Shown: piece by piece, positions 37,610 to 45,654 of the stretch
Layout: each line of letters opens with the position of its first letter
How positions within the stretch are numbered: position 1 is the first letter of the stretch
From: Bergeyella_A cardium
GTDB lineage: Bacteria; Bacteroidota; Bacteroidia; Flavobacteriales; Weeksellaceae
Strand: one strand, 5' to 3'
NCBI RefSeq assembly: GCF_030012605.2
Contig: NZ_CP114055.2
Length of the DNA stretch: 64,000 nt
Made by a program: the position numbers and the translations under genes
The notes under the pieces: generated by a model
What the model saw: the letters and a program-made list of their open reading frames with translations, nothing else
The model's database searches: none
Told to the model about the DNA's origin: nothing

Positions 37610-38755
37610 CTAAAAATCTCTACCTTTACTTCTTTCTTGAAAGAGGTCAATATAGTCTTTAAAGATGTAGAGTTTTCCTCTTGTCGCTCTTGTAATTTCA
37701 GTAAGAATACCTAAGGTTTCTAAATTTTCTATTAGTTTGTAAGCGGTTACGCTTGTTTTTTCAATAACGGCTGCTGCTGTGGTGGCATCTATAACAGGTT
37801 TTTCATACATATAGGTAAGCAGTTTCAGTGCATATGAACTTTTAGTTCCTAATATTTTTATTTTATCTTCTGTTGATTTTTGTAGTTGAAGAATATCATC
37901 AAAGGTTCTTATTCCTTTTTTTGAAGTTTCTATTACACCTGTGAGAAAGAATTTTAACCATTGTTTCAAGTCATTATGAGTTCTTACTCGCATTAGGTTA
38001 TCGTAGTAGAGCATTCTGTTCTTTTCAAAGAAGTCAGATAGGTATAAAATAGGCTGTTCCAGAATGCCACAGCTCACTAAGTAGAGTGTAATTAATAATC
38101 TTCCTACTCTGCCATTACCATCTAAAAAGGGGTGGATGGTTTCGAATTGATAATGGATGATGGCTGTTTTTATTAGAATGGGGAGTTGATTAAATTCATC
38201 ATTAGCAAATTTTTCCAAATCAGACATTAAGTCAGATAAGCTGGAAGTTGCTGGGGGGATGAATACAGCATCATTAAGCGTAGCACCTCCTATCCAGTTT
38301 TGACTGCTTCTGTATTCTCCAGGTAGTTTATGCTCGCCTCTTACTCCTTGTAATAGAATTTTATGGGTTTGCTTTATTAAACGAGAGGAAAAAGGAAAGG
38401 TGTGTAGGAGTTTTACTGCTTCTTTCATCGCAGAGATGTAGTTTTGTACTTCTTCCCAATCATCTCTTCGTTCTATTAATATTTCTTCTTTTTTTAAGAA
38501 TGCCTCCTCTATATTGGTTTGAGTTCCCTCAATTTTAGAAGATTGTATAGCCTCTTTTGTAATATGCATTTGTATAAACATATCAATATTAACATATTTA
38601 GAATACATATCTAAACGGCCGAGTTCAATATCTGCTTTACTTAATAGAGATATAATCTCCATATCATTAAGCAACCAATTACGGTTGATGAGCTCAGGTT
38701 GAAAACTTTTATAATATCCTTGATTGATATACTTCCCTGCTTTAAAATCTTGCAT
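37610..38755 (-). CDS. fic: Fic family protein (AMPylator) with N-terminal inhibitory helix and C-terminal winged helix
   Basis: 381 aa. The Fic active site HPFLDGNGRVGR has catalytic H208 and predicts AMP transfer to target protein hydroxyls. The inhibitory helix motif S72-x-x-x-E76-G77 (SSKIEG) lies N-terminal, so the enzyme is the self-inhibited class II type. Fic_N domain (residues about 30-110) precedes; residues about 300-370 look like a winged helix (ATTAAAVIEKTSVTAYKLIENLETLGILTEI). The gene stands alone; a 17-bp palindrome lies over its promoter, suggesting autoregulation by the winged helix. Targets unknown. Confidence 0.9.
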   Translation of the reverse strand: MQDFKAGKYINQGYYKSFQPELINRNWLLNDMEIISLLSKADIELGRLDMYSKYVNIDMFIQMHITKEAIQSSKIEGTQTNIEEAFLKKEEILIERRDDWEEVQNYISAMKEAVKLLHTFPFSSRLIKQTHKILLQGVRGEHKLPGEYRSSQNWIGGATLNDAVFIPPATSSLSDLMSDLEKFANDEFNQLPILIKTAIIHYQFETIHPFLDGNGRVGRLLITLYLVSCGILEQPILYLSDFFEKNRMLYYDNLMRVRTHNDLKQWLKFFLTGVIETSKKGIRTFDDILQLQKSTEDKIKILGTKSSYALKLLTYMYEKPVIDATTAAAVIEKTSVTAYKLIENLETLGILTEITRATRGKLYIFKDYIDLFQERSKGRDF

Positions 38756-38778
38756 ACTTTTTTTAGTTAAGATTTATG

Positions 38779-38786
38779 CAAAGATA
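38779..38786 (-). promoter_or_regulatory. Candidate -7 element of fic (TATCTTTG)
   Basis: Minus-strand TATCTTTG, 23 bases before the fic ATG. The -33 region would fall at about 38807-38809, inside the left arm of the palindrome at 38800-38839. Confidence 0.45.
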
Positions 38787-38799
38787 TAAATTAATAGAT

Positions 38800-38839
38800 C
38801 TCCTTAATTAAATTTTTCGCCTAAAATTTAATTAAGGAG
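38800..38839. promoter_or_regulatory. Palindromic candidate operator upstream of fic
   Basis: CTCCTTAATTAAATTTT (38800-38816) and AAAATTTAATTAAGGAG (38823-38839) are perfect 17-bp inverted repeats around 6 bp. Further TTAATTAAG and TTTAGTTAAG half-sites follow to about 38900. No T-run makes it a terminator; its place over the predicted -33 box suggests an operator. Confidence 0.5.
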
Positions 38840-38972
38840 GTTTGTTAATTAAGTTTTTTATTAAAAATTAAAATAAGGGATGGGTTTAGTTAAGTTTTTG
38901 CCCAAAAATTAAAATAAGAAAAGCAGCCCCAATGTAAATAAACAACAAAAAGAGGAAAACAATCTCTCTCTC

Positions 38973-39773
38973 CTAATTGTCCCTCAGAAGTTCATTGAGG
39001 ACTTTTGCAAGCCGGAGTCCGCCGTTTCTTAGCTGTTCTTCAAGTAGAGGGGTGAATTTATATTGATATTCGTAGCCCAATTTACTACCTGCGGGGGTGG
39101 CAGCGTAGAGTTTATTTGCTGCTTTGTGGGAGGCATATAGCCAGTCCATTAGCGTGCCAGATTGTATCGCTTTAATCTCTTCTTTATTTTTTGTATCCAA
39201 TAGGGTGGCATATTCTGTATAGCTGTATTTTTGAGCGTCTATCAGCTTGCTATCCCAGAGTGAATGGAGGTTGGTTTTGCTTCCAAAGTAGGTGATTTCT
39301 ATTTTGTTTCCTCCTAAATCTTCTGCTCTTCCTGTGTGCATAGGCTGTGAGAGGTCTCCCATTAGGTGGATGAGGAAGATAATTGCTGTTTTTCGTTCTT
39401 CTTTCGGTCGTTTTTTGTCTTTTATCGTTTCGGAGAGAGCTAAAATCTGGTTGTAGACATTGGGTTTGTTTTGCTCTTTTACTGCAGTTTTAAAGGCTGC
39501 AAAATCTGCCTGCGGTTCTACATTGATGTAATGCCAAACGAAGGTGTCTTTCCAAGTGTCTGTGGAGTTAGATTTTATAGCATCTGGCCAATTTGCCCAG
39601 TACGCCATTTTCTCTTTTCCGAAGAGTTTTCTCAGTTCTTTTTTAGATTTCTTTGTGAGGTGTCTCTCTGCGATTTCTGCGATTACCCTATGCCCTGTAA
39701 TGCCCCACGAAAATACATAGCTAGACATTAGCAACCCGATAAACATCAAGAGTTTTAGATTTATTTTTCCCAT
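38973..39773 (-). CDS. S1/P1-type zinc nuclease, secreted
   Basis: 266 aa. Signal peptide (LLMFIGLLMSSYVFS) is followed by mature W-G-I-T-G-H, where the N-terminal Trp and first His bind zinc as in S1/P1 nucleases and phospholipase C. Further ligands: HYINVE, HLMGDLSQPMHTG and NLHSLWD. Degrades single-stranded nucleic acids, probably for phosphate or nucleoside scavenging in the periplasm or outside. A TATATTTG promoter element is at 39799-39806 (minus). Confidence 0.93.
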   Translation of the reverse strand: MGKINLKLLMFIGLLMSSYVFSWGITGHRVIAEIAERHLTKKSKKELRKLFGKEKMAYWANWPDAIKSNSTDTWKDTFVWHYINVEPQADFAAFKTAVKEQNKPNVYNQILALSETIKDKKRPKEERKTAIIFLIHLMGDLSQPMHTGRAEDLGGNKIEITYFGSKTNLHSLWDSKLIDAQKYSYTEYATLLDTKNKEEIKAIQSGTLMDWLYASHKAANKLYAATPAGSKLGYEYQYKFTPLLEEQLRNGGLRLAKVLNELLRDN

Positions 39774-39966
39774 TGTTTCTAAATATTTAAAAAGCCTGCA
39801 AATATAGTGTATTTATTGACTAACCCCTTAGCAGAGGAAGCACACCTTGCAGGTGATGCAGCCACAGCGTGGCAGGCGATTATCACAAACTAACCACACA
39901 CCGCCAGAATCCAAAAGCTAATAGCCAGCAGCCAATTACCAGTTGCGAGAAGCTAATAAAAAACCT
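39774..39966. repeat. Intergenic string of the dispersed CAGGTG/TAGCCAG type
   Basis: Contains CCCCTTAGCAG (39824-39834) and GCACACCTTGCAGGTGATGC (39840-39859); exact reverse complements of both occur at 58159-58169 and 58188-58207. Also AAAGCTAATAGCCAGCAGCC, related to strings near 54500, 58090, 63010 and 63470. Non-coding. Confidence 0.7.
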
Positions 39967-39974
39967 TACTTTTG
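39967..39974 (+). promoter_or_regulatory. Candidate -7 element of typA (TACTTTTG)
   Basis: TACTTTTG, 18 bases before the ATG at 39993; identical to the element inside the CRISPR repeat. Confidence 0.5.
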
Positions 39975-39992
39975 CCCCCGAAAAAAATCACG

Positions 39993-41795
39993 ATGCAAGA
40001 CATTAGAAATATTGCGATTATCGCACATGTGGACCACGGTAAGACTACTTTGGTAGACAAAATCATTCACGCTACGAATATTTTCAGGGAAAATCAGGAG
40101 AGCGGAGAACTTATTATGGACAATAACGACCTCGAGAGAGAGCGAGGGATTACCATCCTGTCCAAGAACATTTCCGTCAATTACAAAAACACAAAGATTA
40201 ATGTAATAGACACTCCTGGGCACGCTGACTTCGGTGGAGAGGTAGAGCGGGTGCTCAAAATGGCAGATGGGGTTATTCTCCTCGTAGACGCCTTTGAGGG
40301 ACCTATGCCTCAGACCCGTTTTGTGCTTCAAAAGGCGCTTCAGCTCGGGCTGAAACCTATTGTAGTGATCAATAAAGTAGATAAGGAAAACTGCCGACCA
40401 GAGGAGGTTCACGATAAGGTTTTTGACCTCTTCTTTGCATTAGATGCCACTGAGGAGCAGCTCGATTTCCCAACCTATTATGGCTCATCTAAGCAAGGCT
40501 GGTTTAATACCAGTTTGGAACCGACCGATAGCATCCTCCCCATCCTCGATGGAGTACTGAAATATGTACCCGCACCGAAAGTAGAGGAGGGCAGCCTCCA
40601 AATGCAGATTACCTCTTTGGATTACTCCTCTTTCCTTGGGCGAATAGCCATTGGTAAAGTAGCCAGAGGCTCCGTAAAGGAGGGGCAGTGGATAGGTCTC
40701 GCTCAGGAGGGTGACCAGATTATCAAAGGCAAGGTAAAGGAGCTCTATGTATTCGAAGGGCTTGGCAAGAAGAAAGTTCAGGAGGTTTTCGCGGGAGATA
40801 TCTGTGCTATTGTGGGCTTTGATAAGTTCCAGATTGGTGATACTTTCGTGGATTTAGAAGACCCCGAGCCACTCGACAGGATTGCCATAGATGAGCCTAC
40901 GCTTAATATGACTTTCAGTATTAATAACTCACCATTTTTCGGTAAAGATGGCAAGTATGTAACTTCCAATCACCTGAAAGACCGCCTTGAAAAGGAGCTC
41001 GAGAAGAACCTTGCTCTCAGGGTGCAGCCTACCGATGATGCCAATACTTTCCTCGTATTCGGTAGGGGGATTCTCCACCTCTCCGTACTGATAGAAACGA
41101 TGAGGAGAGAGGGCTATGAGATGACGATTGGCCAGCCACAAGTTATTCTAAGGGAAATCGATGGTGAGAAATGCGAGCCTTATGAAACAATGGTGGTAGA
41201 TGTGCCAGAGGAATACTCCTCCCGAGTAATAGACCTCGCTACCCAGAGGAAGGGCGACCTCCTCGTTATGGAAACCAAAGGCGAGATGCAGCACTTGGAG
41301 TTTGATATCCCTTCCAGAGGGCTTATCGGTCTCCGCTCTCAGATGCTTACCGCTACGGCAGGAGAGGCGATTATGGCGCACCGCTTCAGTGAGTATAAAC
41401 CCTTCAAAGGGGCTATCCCAAGCCGTATAAATGGGGTGCTTATTTCTAAAAATCAAGGCCAGTCCACCGCCTATTCCATAGAAAAACTTCAAGACAGGGG
41501 TCGTTTCTTTGTAGACCCAGGTGAGGAAGTCTATATGGGTATGATTGTAGGCGAGCAAAACAAGCCTGGCGACCTCGTAGTGAATATCGTAGAAGGAAAA
41601 CAGCTCAATAATATGCGGGCGGCAGGGAAAGATAAGGACGGAAACATCGCTCCAAAAGTCCTGATGACCCTTGAAGAATGTATGGAATACATACAAGCCG
41701 ATGAAGCCATAGAGGTAACTCCCAACTTCATCCGTATGCGCAAGAAACTCCTCTCCGAAGAGGACAGAAAACGCGCAGAGAGAGGTAGAATGTAA
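39993..41795 (+). CDS. typA: Translational GTPase TypA/BipA
   Basis: 600 aa from ATG 39993 (MQDIRNIAIIAHVDHGKTT); the extension to 39972 starts in the promoter. G1 AHVDHGKT, switch RERGITI, G3 DTPGHADF, G4 NKVDK; then EF-G-like domains and the BipA C-terminal domain (YKPFKGAIPSRINGVLIS). Ribosome-binding GTPase acting in 50S assembly at low temperature and stress. Monocistronic with a terminator at 41816-41850. Confidence 0.97.
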   Translation: MQDIRNIAIIAHVDHGKTTLVDKIIHATNIFRENQESGELIMDNNDLERERGITILSKNISVNYKNTKINVIDTPGHADFGGEVERVLKMADGVILLVDAFEGPMPQTRFVLQKALQLGLKPIVVINKVDKENCRPEEVHDKVFDLFFALDATEEQLDFPTYYGSSKQGWFNTSLEPTDSILPILDGVLKYVPAPKVEEGSLQMQITSLDYSSFLGRIAIGKVARGSVKEGQWIGLAQEGDQIIKGKVKELYVFEGLGKKKVQEVFAGDICAIVGFDKFQIGDTFVDLEDPEPLDRIAIDEPTLNMTFSINNSPFFGKDGKYVTSNHLKDRLEKELEKNLALRVQPTDDANTFLVFGRGILHLSVLIETMRREGYEMTIGQPQVILREIDGEKCEPYETMVVDVPEEYSSRVIDLATQRKGDLLVMETKGEMQHLEFDIPSRGLIGLRSQMLTATAGEAIMAHRFSEYKPFKGAIPSRINGVLISKNQGQSTAYSIEKLQDRGRFFVDPGEEVYMGMIVGEQNKPGDLVVNIVEGKQLNNMRAAGKDKDGNIAPKVLMTLEECMEYIQADEAIEVTPNFIRMRKKLLSEEDRKRAERGRM

Positions 41796-41815
41796 CTTTT
41801 TTCATTATTAAATCT

Positions 41816-41850
41816 GAGATCCTTGTATGTAAAGTGCAAGGGTCTCTTTT
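41816..41850 (+). terminator. typA terminator
   Basis: GAGATCCTTG (41816-41825) pairs with CAAGGGTCTC (41837-41846), 10 bp with one G-U, followed by TTTT. Confidence 0.75.
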
Positions 41851-42008
41851 ATTTTTCACTTATCATAATAGAATAAAACAATCACCCACCTGCCATTTTA
41901 AGAAATAAAGACAGAAGACTTATGAAGGCTATAGTCGGGTATTGGCTATAAGCAAGAAAGCCACTATTAAAGTTGTATGTCATTAGCTTATTTACTATAA
42001 TATTTTAT

Positions 42009-42016
42009 ACATTTGC
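42009..42016 (+). promoter_or_regulatory. Candidate -7 element of the malic enzyme gene (TACATTTG)
   Basis: TACATTTG, 31 bases before the ATG at 42048; identical to the tracrRNA element. Confidence 0.45.
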
Positions 42017-42047
42017 AGCCTTATTTTTAAATTAATATCATCAGAAT

Positions 42048-44330
42048 ATGTCTAATATTAACAGAGACGAAAACAGTTTTAGAAAGGCAGCATTGGAATA
42101 CCACCAATCTGAGCCGAAAGGGAAGATAGAAGTAGTACCGTCTAAACCGCACTCATCGCAGAGGGATTTATCACTCGCATATTCGCCAGGGGTAGCTGTT
42201 CCTTGCCTTGAAATAGAGAAAAACCCAACCACAGCCTACGATTATACGGGGAAAGGAAACCTTGTAGCTGTGATATCCAACGGTACGGCGGTGCTTGGGC
42301 TGGGAGATATAGGGGCAGAGGCATCAAAACCCGTAATGGAAGGGAAAGGTTTGCTCTTTAAAATCTTTGCAGATATTAATGTTTTTGACATTGAAATCAA
42401 TGAAAAAGACCCAGATAAATTCATAGAAATCGTAAAAGGAATAGCACCGACTTTTGGGGGGATAAATCTGGAAGATATCAAAGCTCCTGAGGCTTTCTAT
42501 ATAGAGCAAAGGCTGAAAGAAGAGTTGGATATCCCACTGATGCACGACGACCAGCACGGTACAGCTATCATCTCTGCAGCGGCGCTTATCAACGCCCTTG
42601 AAATTGCAGGTAAGAAGATTGAGGAGGTGAAAATGGTGGTGAATGGTGCAGGTGCCGCAGCAATCGCTTGTACGAAGCTCTACATCGCCCTCGGATTGAA
42701 GAAGGAAAACATCCTAATGTGCGATTCCAAAGGGGTGATTAATGAGAGAAGGGAAGGATTAACGCCTGAGAAATTAGAATTTATTGCAAAAACCGACAGG
42801 AATACCCTCACCGAAGCGATGGAGGGTGCAGATGTATTCGTAGGACTGTCCAAAGGAAATGTAGTAACGCCAGAGATGCTACTTTCTATGGCAGAAAACC
42901 CAATTGTATTCGGGCTTGCCAACCCAGACCCAGAGATTACCTACGAGCTGGCAACGGCTACCCGTAAAGATGTGATTATGGCAACTGGGCGAAGCGATTA
43001 TCCTAACCAAGTGAATAATGTGCTCGGCTTCCCATACATCTTCCGAGGGGCACTTGATGTGCAGGCATCAGGCATTAATGAAGAGATGAAACTCGCTGCC
43101 GTAAGAGCTCTTGCTGCTATTGCCAAAGAGCCGGTACCAGAGTCTGTAATCCTTGCGTATAACCTTAAAAACTTACAGTTCGGGAGAGATTATTTTATTC
43201 CAAAACCGTTTGACAACAGATTAATCACCCGAGTATCTATCGCAGTGGCAAAAGCGGCAATGGAAAGCGGTATTGCTGGCCGACCAATCGATGATTTCGA
43301 GGCTTATGAACAGCATCTGCTCGATAGAATGGGTAGAGAGGAAAAACTCCTCCGAATGATGCAGAACCGTGCGAAGTCTAATCCTAAGAGGGTAACTTTG
43401 GGCAATGCTGAAGAATATAATGTACTGAAAGCAGCTCAAATCTTGGTAGAAGAAGGAATTGCGAAGCCTATCCTCCTCGGTGAGAAGAAATACATCAAAG
43501 AGCAAATGGAGAAATTCGGTATTACTATAGATGTACCGATTATAGACCCTGCCGATGATGACCAAGAAGAAAACCGAAGAAAATACAGAGAAACCCTCTG
43601 GAAACTCCGCCAAAGAAAAGGGATGAACGAGTACAAAGCAAAGAGATATGTGCGCCAGAGAGATTATTTCGGTCCGCTAATGCTTCACCACGGAGATACC
43701 GATGCACTTATCGTTGGTTTCTCGAAGAACTATTCCAGCGTACTGAGACCTGTACTCAAAATCATTGGTAAAGAAAAAGGAGTAGAGAAAATCGCATCTA
43801 TGATGATGATACTCTCCGATAAGAAGCCAATGTTCTTTACAGATACAACCATCAACCAAGACCCTACGGCAGAGGAGCTCGCCAATATCGCTAAAATGGC
43901 AGAGCGCACTGTGAAAACCTTTGCCATAGAACCGAGACTCGCAATGCTTTCTTTTGAGAACTTTGCAGGATATTCCCGCACTTCTAAAAAGGTAGCCGAA
44001 GCGGTGAGAATCCTCCACAATAAATATCCTAATATGGTGGTAGATGGTGAGATTCAGCCAGACTTTGCATTAGATTCCGAACATTTGAGCGATTATCCAT
44101 TCTCAAAACTCGGAACAGAACCTGCAAATGTCTTCGTGTTCCCAAATCTGGCATCTGCTAACCTGTCTTACAAAATCCTCAGAGGGATGAAAGTAGCACA
44201 GATGGTGGGACCAATCCTTATGGGATTAGATAAACCCGTACATGTACTCCAAATGCGCTCCAGCGTAGATGAAATCGTCAATCTCGCTACCATAGCCGTT
44301 CTCGATGCACAGAGAAGAGAGGAGAAATAG
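42048..44330 (+). CDS. maeB: NADP-dependent malic enzyme with C-terminal phosphotransacetylase-like domain
   Basis: 760 aa. Oxidative decarboxylation of malate to pyruvate. N-terminal malic domain (RDLSLAYSPGVAVPCLEI; YTGKGNLVAVISNGTAVLGLG), NAD(P)-binding domain (EVKMVVNGAGAAAIACTKL, IVFGLANPDPEIT), then from about residue 430 a PTA-like domain (DALIVGFSKNYSSVLRPVLKIIG) that in relatives is regulatory and not catalytic. Normal length for the MaeB type. Uses TAG as its real stop. Confidence 0.96.
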   Translation: MSNINRDENSFRKAALEYHQSEPKGKIEVVPSKPHSSQRDLSLAYSPGVAVPCLEIEKNPTTAYDYTGKGNLVAVISNGTAVLGLGDIGAEASKPVMEGKGLLFKIFADINVFDIEINEKDPDKFIEIVKGIAPTFGGINLEDIKAPEAFYIEQRLKEELDIPLMHDDQHGTAIISAAALINALEIAGKKIEEVKMVVNGAGAAAIACTKLYIALGLKKENILMCDSKGVINERREGLTPEKLEFIAKTDRNTLTEAMEGADVFVGLSKGNVVTPEMLLSMAENPIVFGLANPDPEITYELATATRKDVIMATGRSDYPNQVNNVLGFPYIFRGALDVQASGINEEMKLAAVRALAAIAKEPVPESVILAYNLKNLQFGRDYFIPKPFDNRLITRVSIAVAKAAMESGIAGRPIDDFEAYEQHLLDRMGREEKLLRMMQNRAKSNPKRVTLGNAEEYNVLKAAQILVEEGIAKPILLGEKKYIKEQMEKFGITIDVPIIDPADDDQEENRRKYRETLWKLRQRKGMNEYKAKRYVRQRDYFGPLMLHHGDTDALIVGFSKNYSSVLRPVLKIIGKEKGVEKIASMMMILSDKKPMFFTDTTINQDPTAEELANIAKMAERTVKTFAIEPRLAMLSFENFAGYSRTSKKVAEAVRILHNKYPNMVVDGEIQPDFALDSEHLSDYPFSKLGTEPANVFVFPNLASANLSYKILRGMKVAQMVGPILMGLDKPVHVLQMRSSVDEIVNLATIAVLDAQRREEK

Positions 44331-44355
44331 ACAAATTTAGAAATCATTATAAGAA

Positions 44356-44387
44356 AGTCCCCAAACCGAACGGTTTGGGGACTCTTC
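44356..44387. terminator. Terminator between convergent maeB and the outer membrane protein gene
   Basis: AGTCCCCAAACC and GGTTTGGGGACT form a perfect 12-bp stem with a GAAC loop (44356-44383). The T-run is weak, but the position between convergent genes fits. Confidence 0.65.
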
Positions 44388-44416
44388 ATATAGAAATGAG
44401 TGGAAAAAAGTATTTA

Positions 44417-45154
44417 CTAAAATGAATAGAAAACTCCGAGCTGAATATTGGAATTTTTAAACCTCGTCACCTTCGTAGAGTTGTTTTCAGGATCTTTATA
44501 TGGAGTTGTAAGCCCAAGGCTATATCTTAAGTTTACACCAATATTATCCGAAATATGGTATCCTGCACCTATATTCCAACCAAAGGTGAGGGTATTTGTA
44601 GCATCTTTAAAATTTACTTCGGGTTTTACTGAATCATCTCCTGCCCTATCTGTAACCACCTGCTTGCTTTCTATATTAATCTGGAGCTCAGGTCCAGTCT
44701 CTAAATAGAGCTCAGGAACAGGTTTAAACTGAAAAGATAGAGGTACAGCGATATAATTGAGCTCCCATCTGCCTTTTATATTGGTATTTTGTTTCATTGT
44801 AATGGCGGCTCCTGCGTATTGATAAAGCGCTTCTAACTGCACTGCCGTATTTCTGCTGATTTCATAATTCGCAAAGAAACCTCCATAGAAGCCTAATTTG
44901 GATTTCAGGTTTCTGTACTTGTCTTCTCCAGTTATTGTAGTGAAGTTACCACCTGCCTTACCTCCGAAATGGAAGGCACCAGCAGAGCTTTTACTGGAAT
45001 AAGACGGCGAAGACTTTCTTCTGGCAGGCTCTAAGTCATTATTTGTACTTTTCTTTTGTTGTACTGTGGTCTTTTTATGTTTTACATTTTGCTTCCTCTG
45101 TGCAGAGACAAAGGTACAGCATAAGCATAAGGTTGAGATTACAATTTTTTTCAT
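44417..45154 (-). CDS. Outer membrane beta-barrel protein (porin family)
   Basis: 245 aa. Signal peptide (IVISTLCLCCTFVSAQ), a basic low-complexity stretch (NVKHKKTTVQQKKSTNN), then a barrel of about eight strands typical of the outer membrane protein beta-barrel (PorT/OmpX-like) group: GGKAGGNFTTITGED, GGFFANYEISRNTAVQLEA, WNIGAGYHISDNIGVNLRYS, ending NIQLGVFYSF. Function unknown. Confidence 0.82.
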   Translation of the reverse strand: MKKIVISTLCLCCTFVSAQRKQNVKHKKTTVQQKKSTNNDLEPARRKSSPSYSSKSSAGAFHFGGKAGGNFTTITGEDKYRNLKSKLGFYGGFFANYEISRNTAVQLEALYQYAGAAITMKQNTNIKGRWELNYIAVPLSFQFKPVPELYLETGPELQINIESKQVVTDRAGDDSVKPEVNFKDATNTLTFGWNIGAGYHISDNIGVNLRYSLGLTTPYKDPENNSTKVTRFKNSNIQLGVFYSF

Positions 45155-45207
45155 TACATTGGTTTTTAATAGGTTTAATGATAGACTTAAGTTGTTTCAG
45201 AGATTTT

Positions 45208-45487
45208 CTATTTCTTAAATATCAAAGTAATAGAACTGCTGTTGACATGAAGTGTTTGATTGTCTATAAGGCTAATGGGTAGTTTTGCTTCCCCTGCTCA
45301 GGTTCCAGCAATCGAGATTAGATACATCTTGCGATTGATTGCCATTGGAAATAGCTGCTATTTTCCAATTCCCAACGATAGGGTCTTTGTCTCCTACATT
45401 GTCATCTGCTCTCTTGCAGGAGAAGGCTAATAGAGACAGGCTTAATATAATAAAGAAAGCCTGAATTTTTTTTCTAAAAGATTTCAT
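45208..45487 (-). pseudogene. Lipocalin-like lipoprotein, internally deleted
   Basis: From ATG 45487 the product starts with a lipoprotein signal (FFIILSLSLLAFSC, lipobox LAFSC) and DPIVGNWKIAAISNGN, as in flavobacterial lipocalin-like lipoproteins of about 140 aa. After NLDCWN the frame breaks and stops at 45272. In another frame the DNA resumes as DNQTLHVNSSSITLIFKK and stops at 45208, resembling the usual last strand. The middle of the domain is missing, so I read it as a deletion pseudogene; a genuine short lipoprotein of 71 aa cannot be excluded. Confidence 0.55.
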
Positions 45488-45654
45488 AAGTGTTTTTTTA
45501 ATGTTAATCAATAATTTTTTTCAAACTTAGATAAGCTTACAGGTTTATACAATCCTGCTAATTATGGATTTTGAAATCCCCACTTTTAGGGATTTTTCAC
45601 CTTTAATGCACTTATTTCCCAAAACCTTAGTACTTTTACCCTTATTTAATTTGT

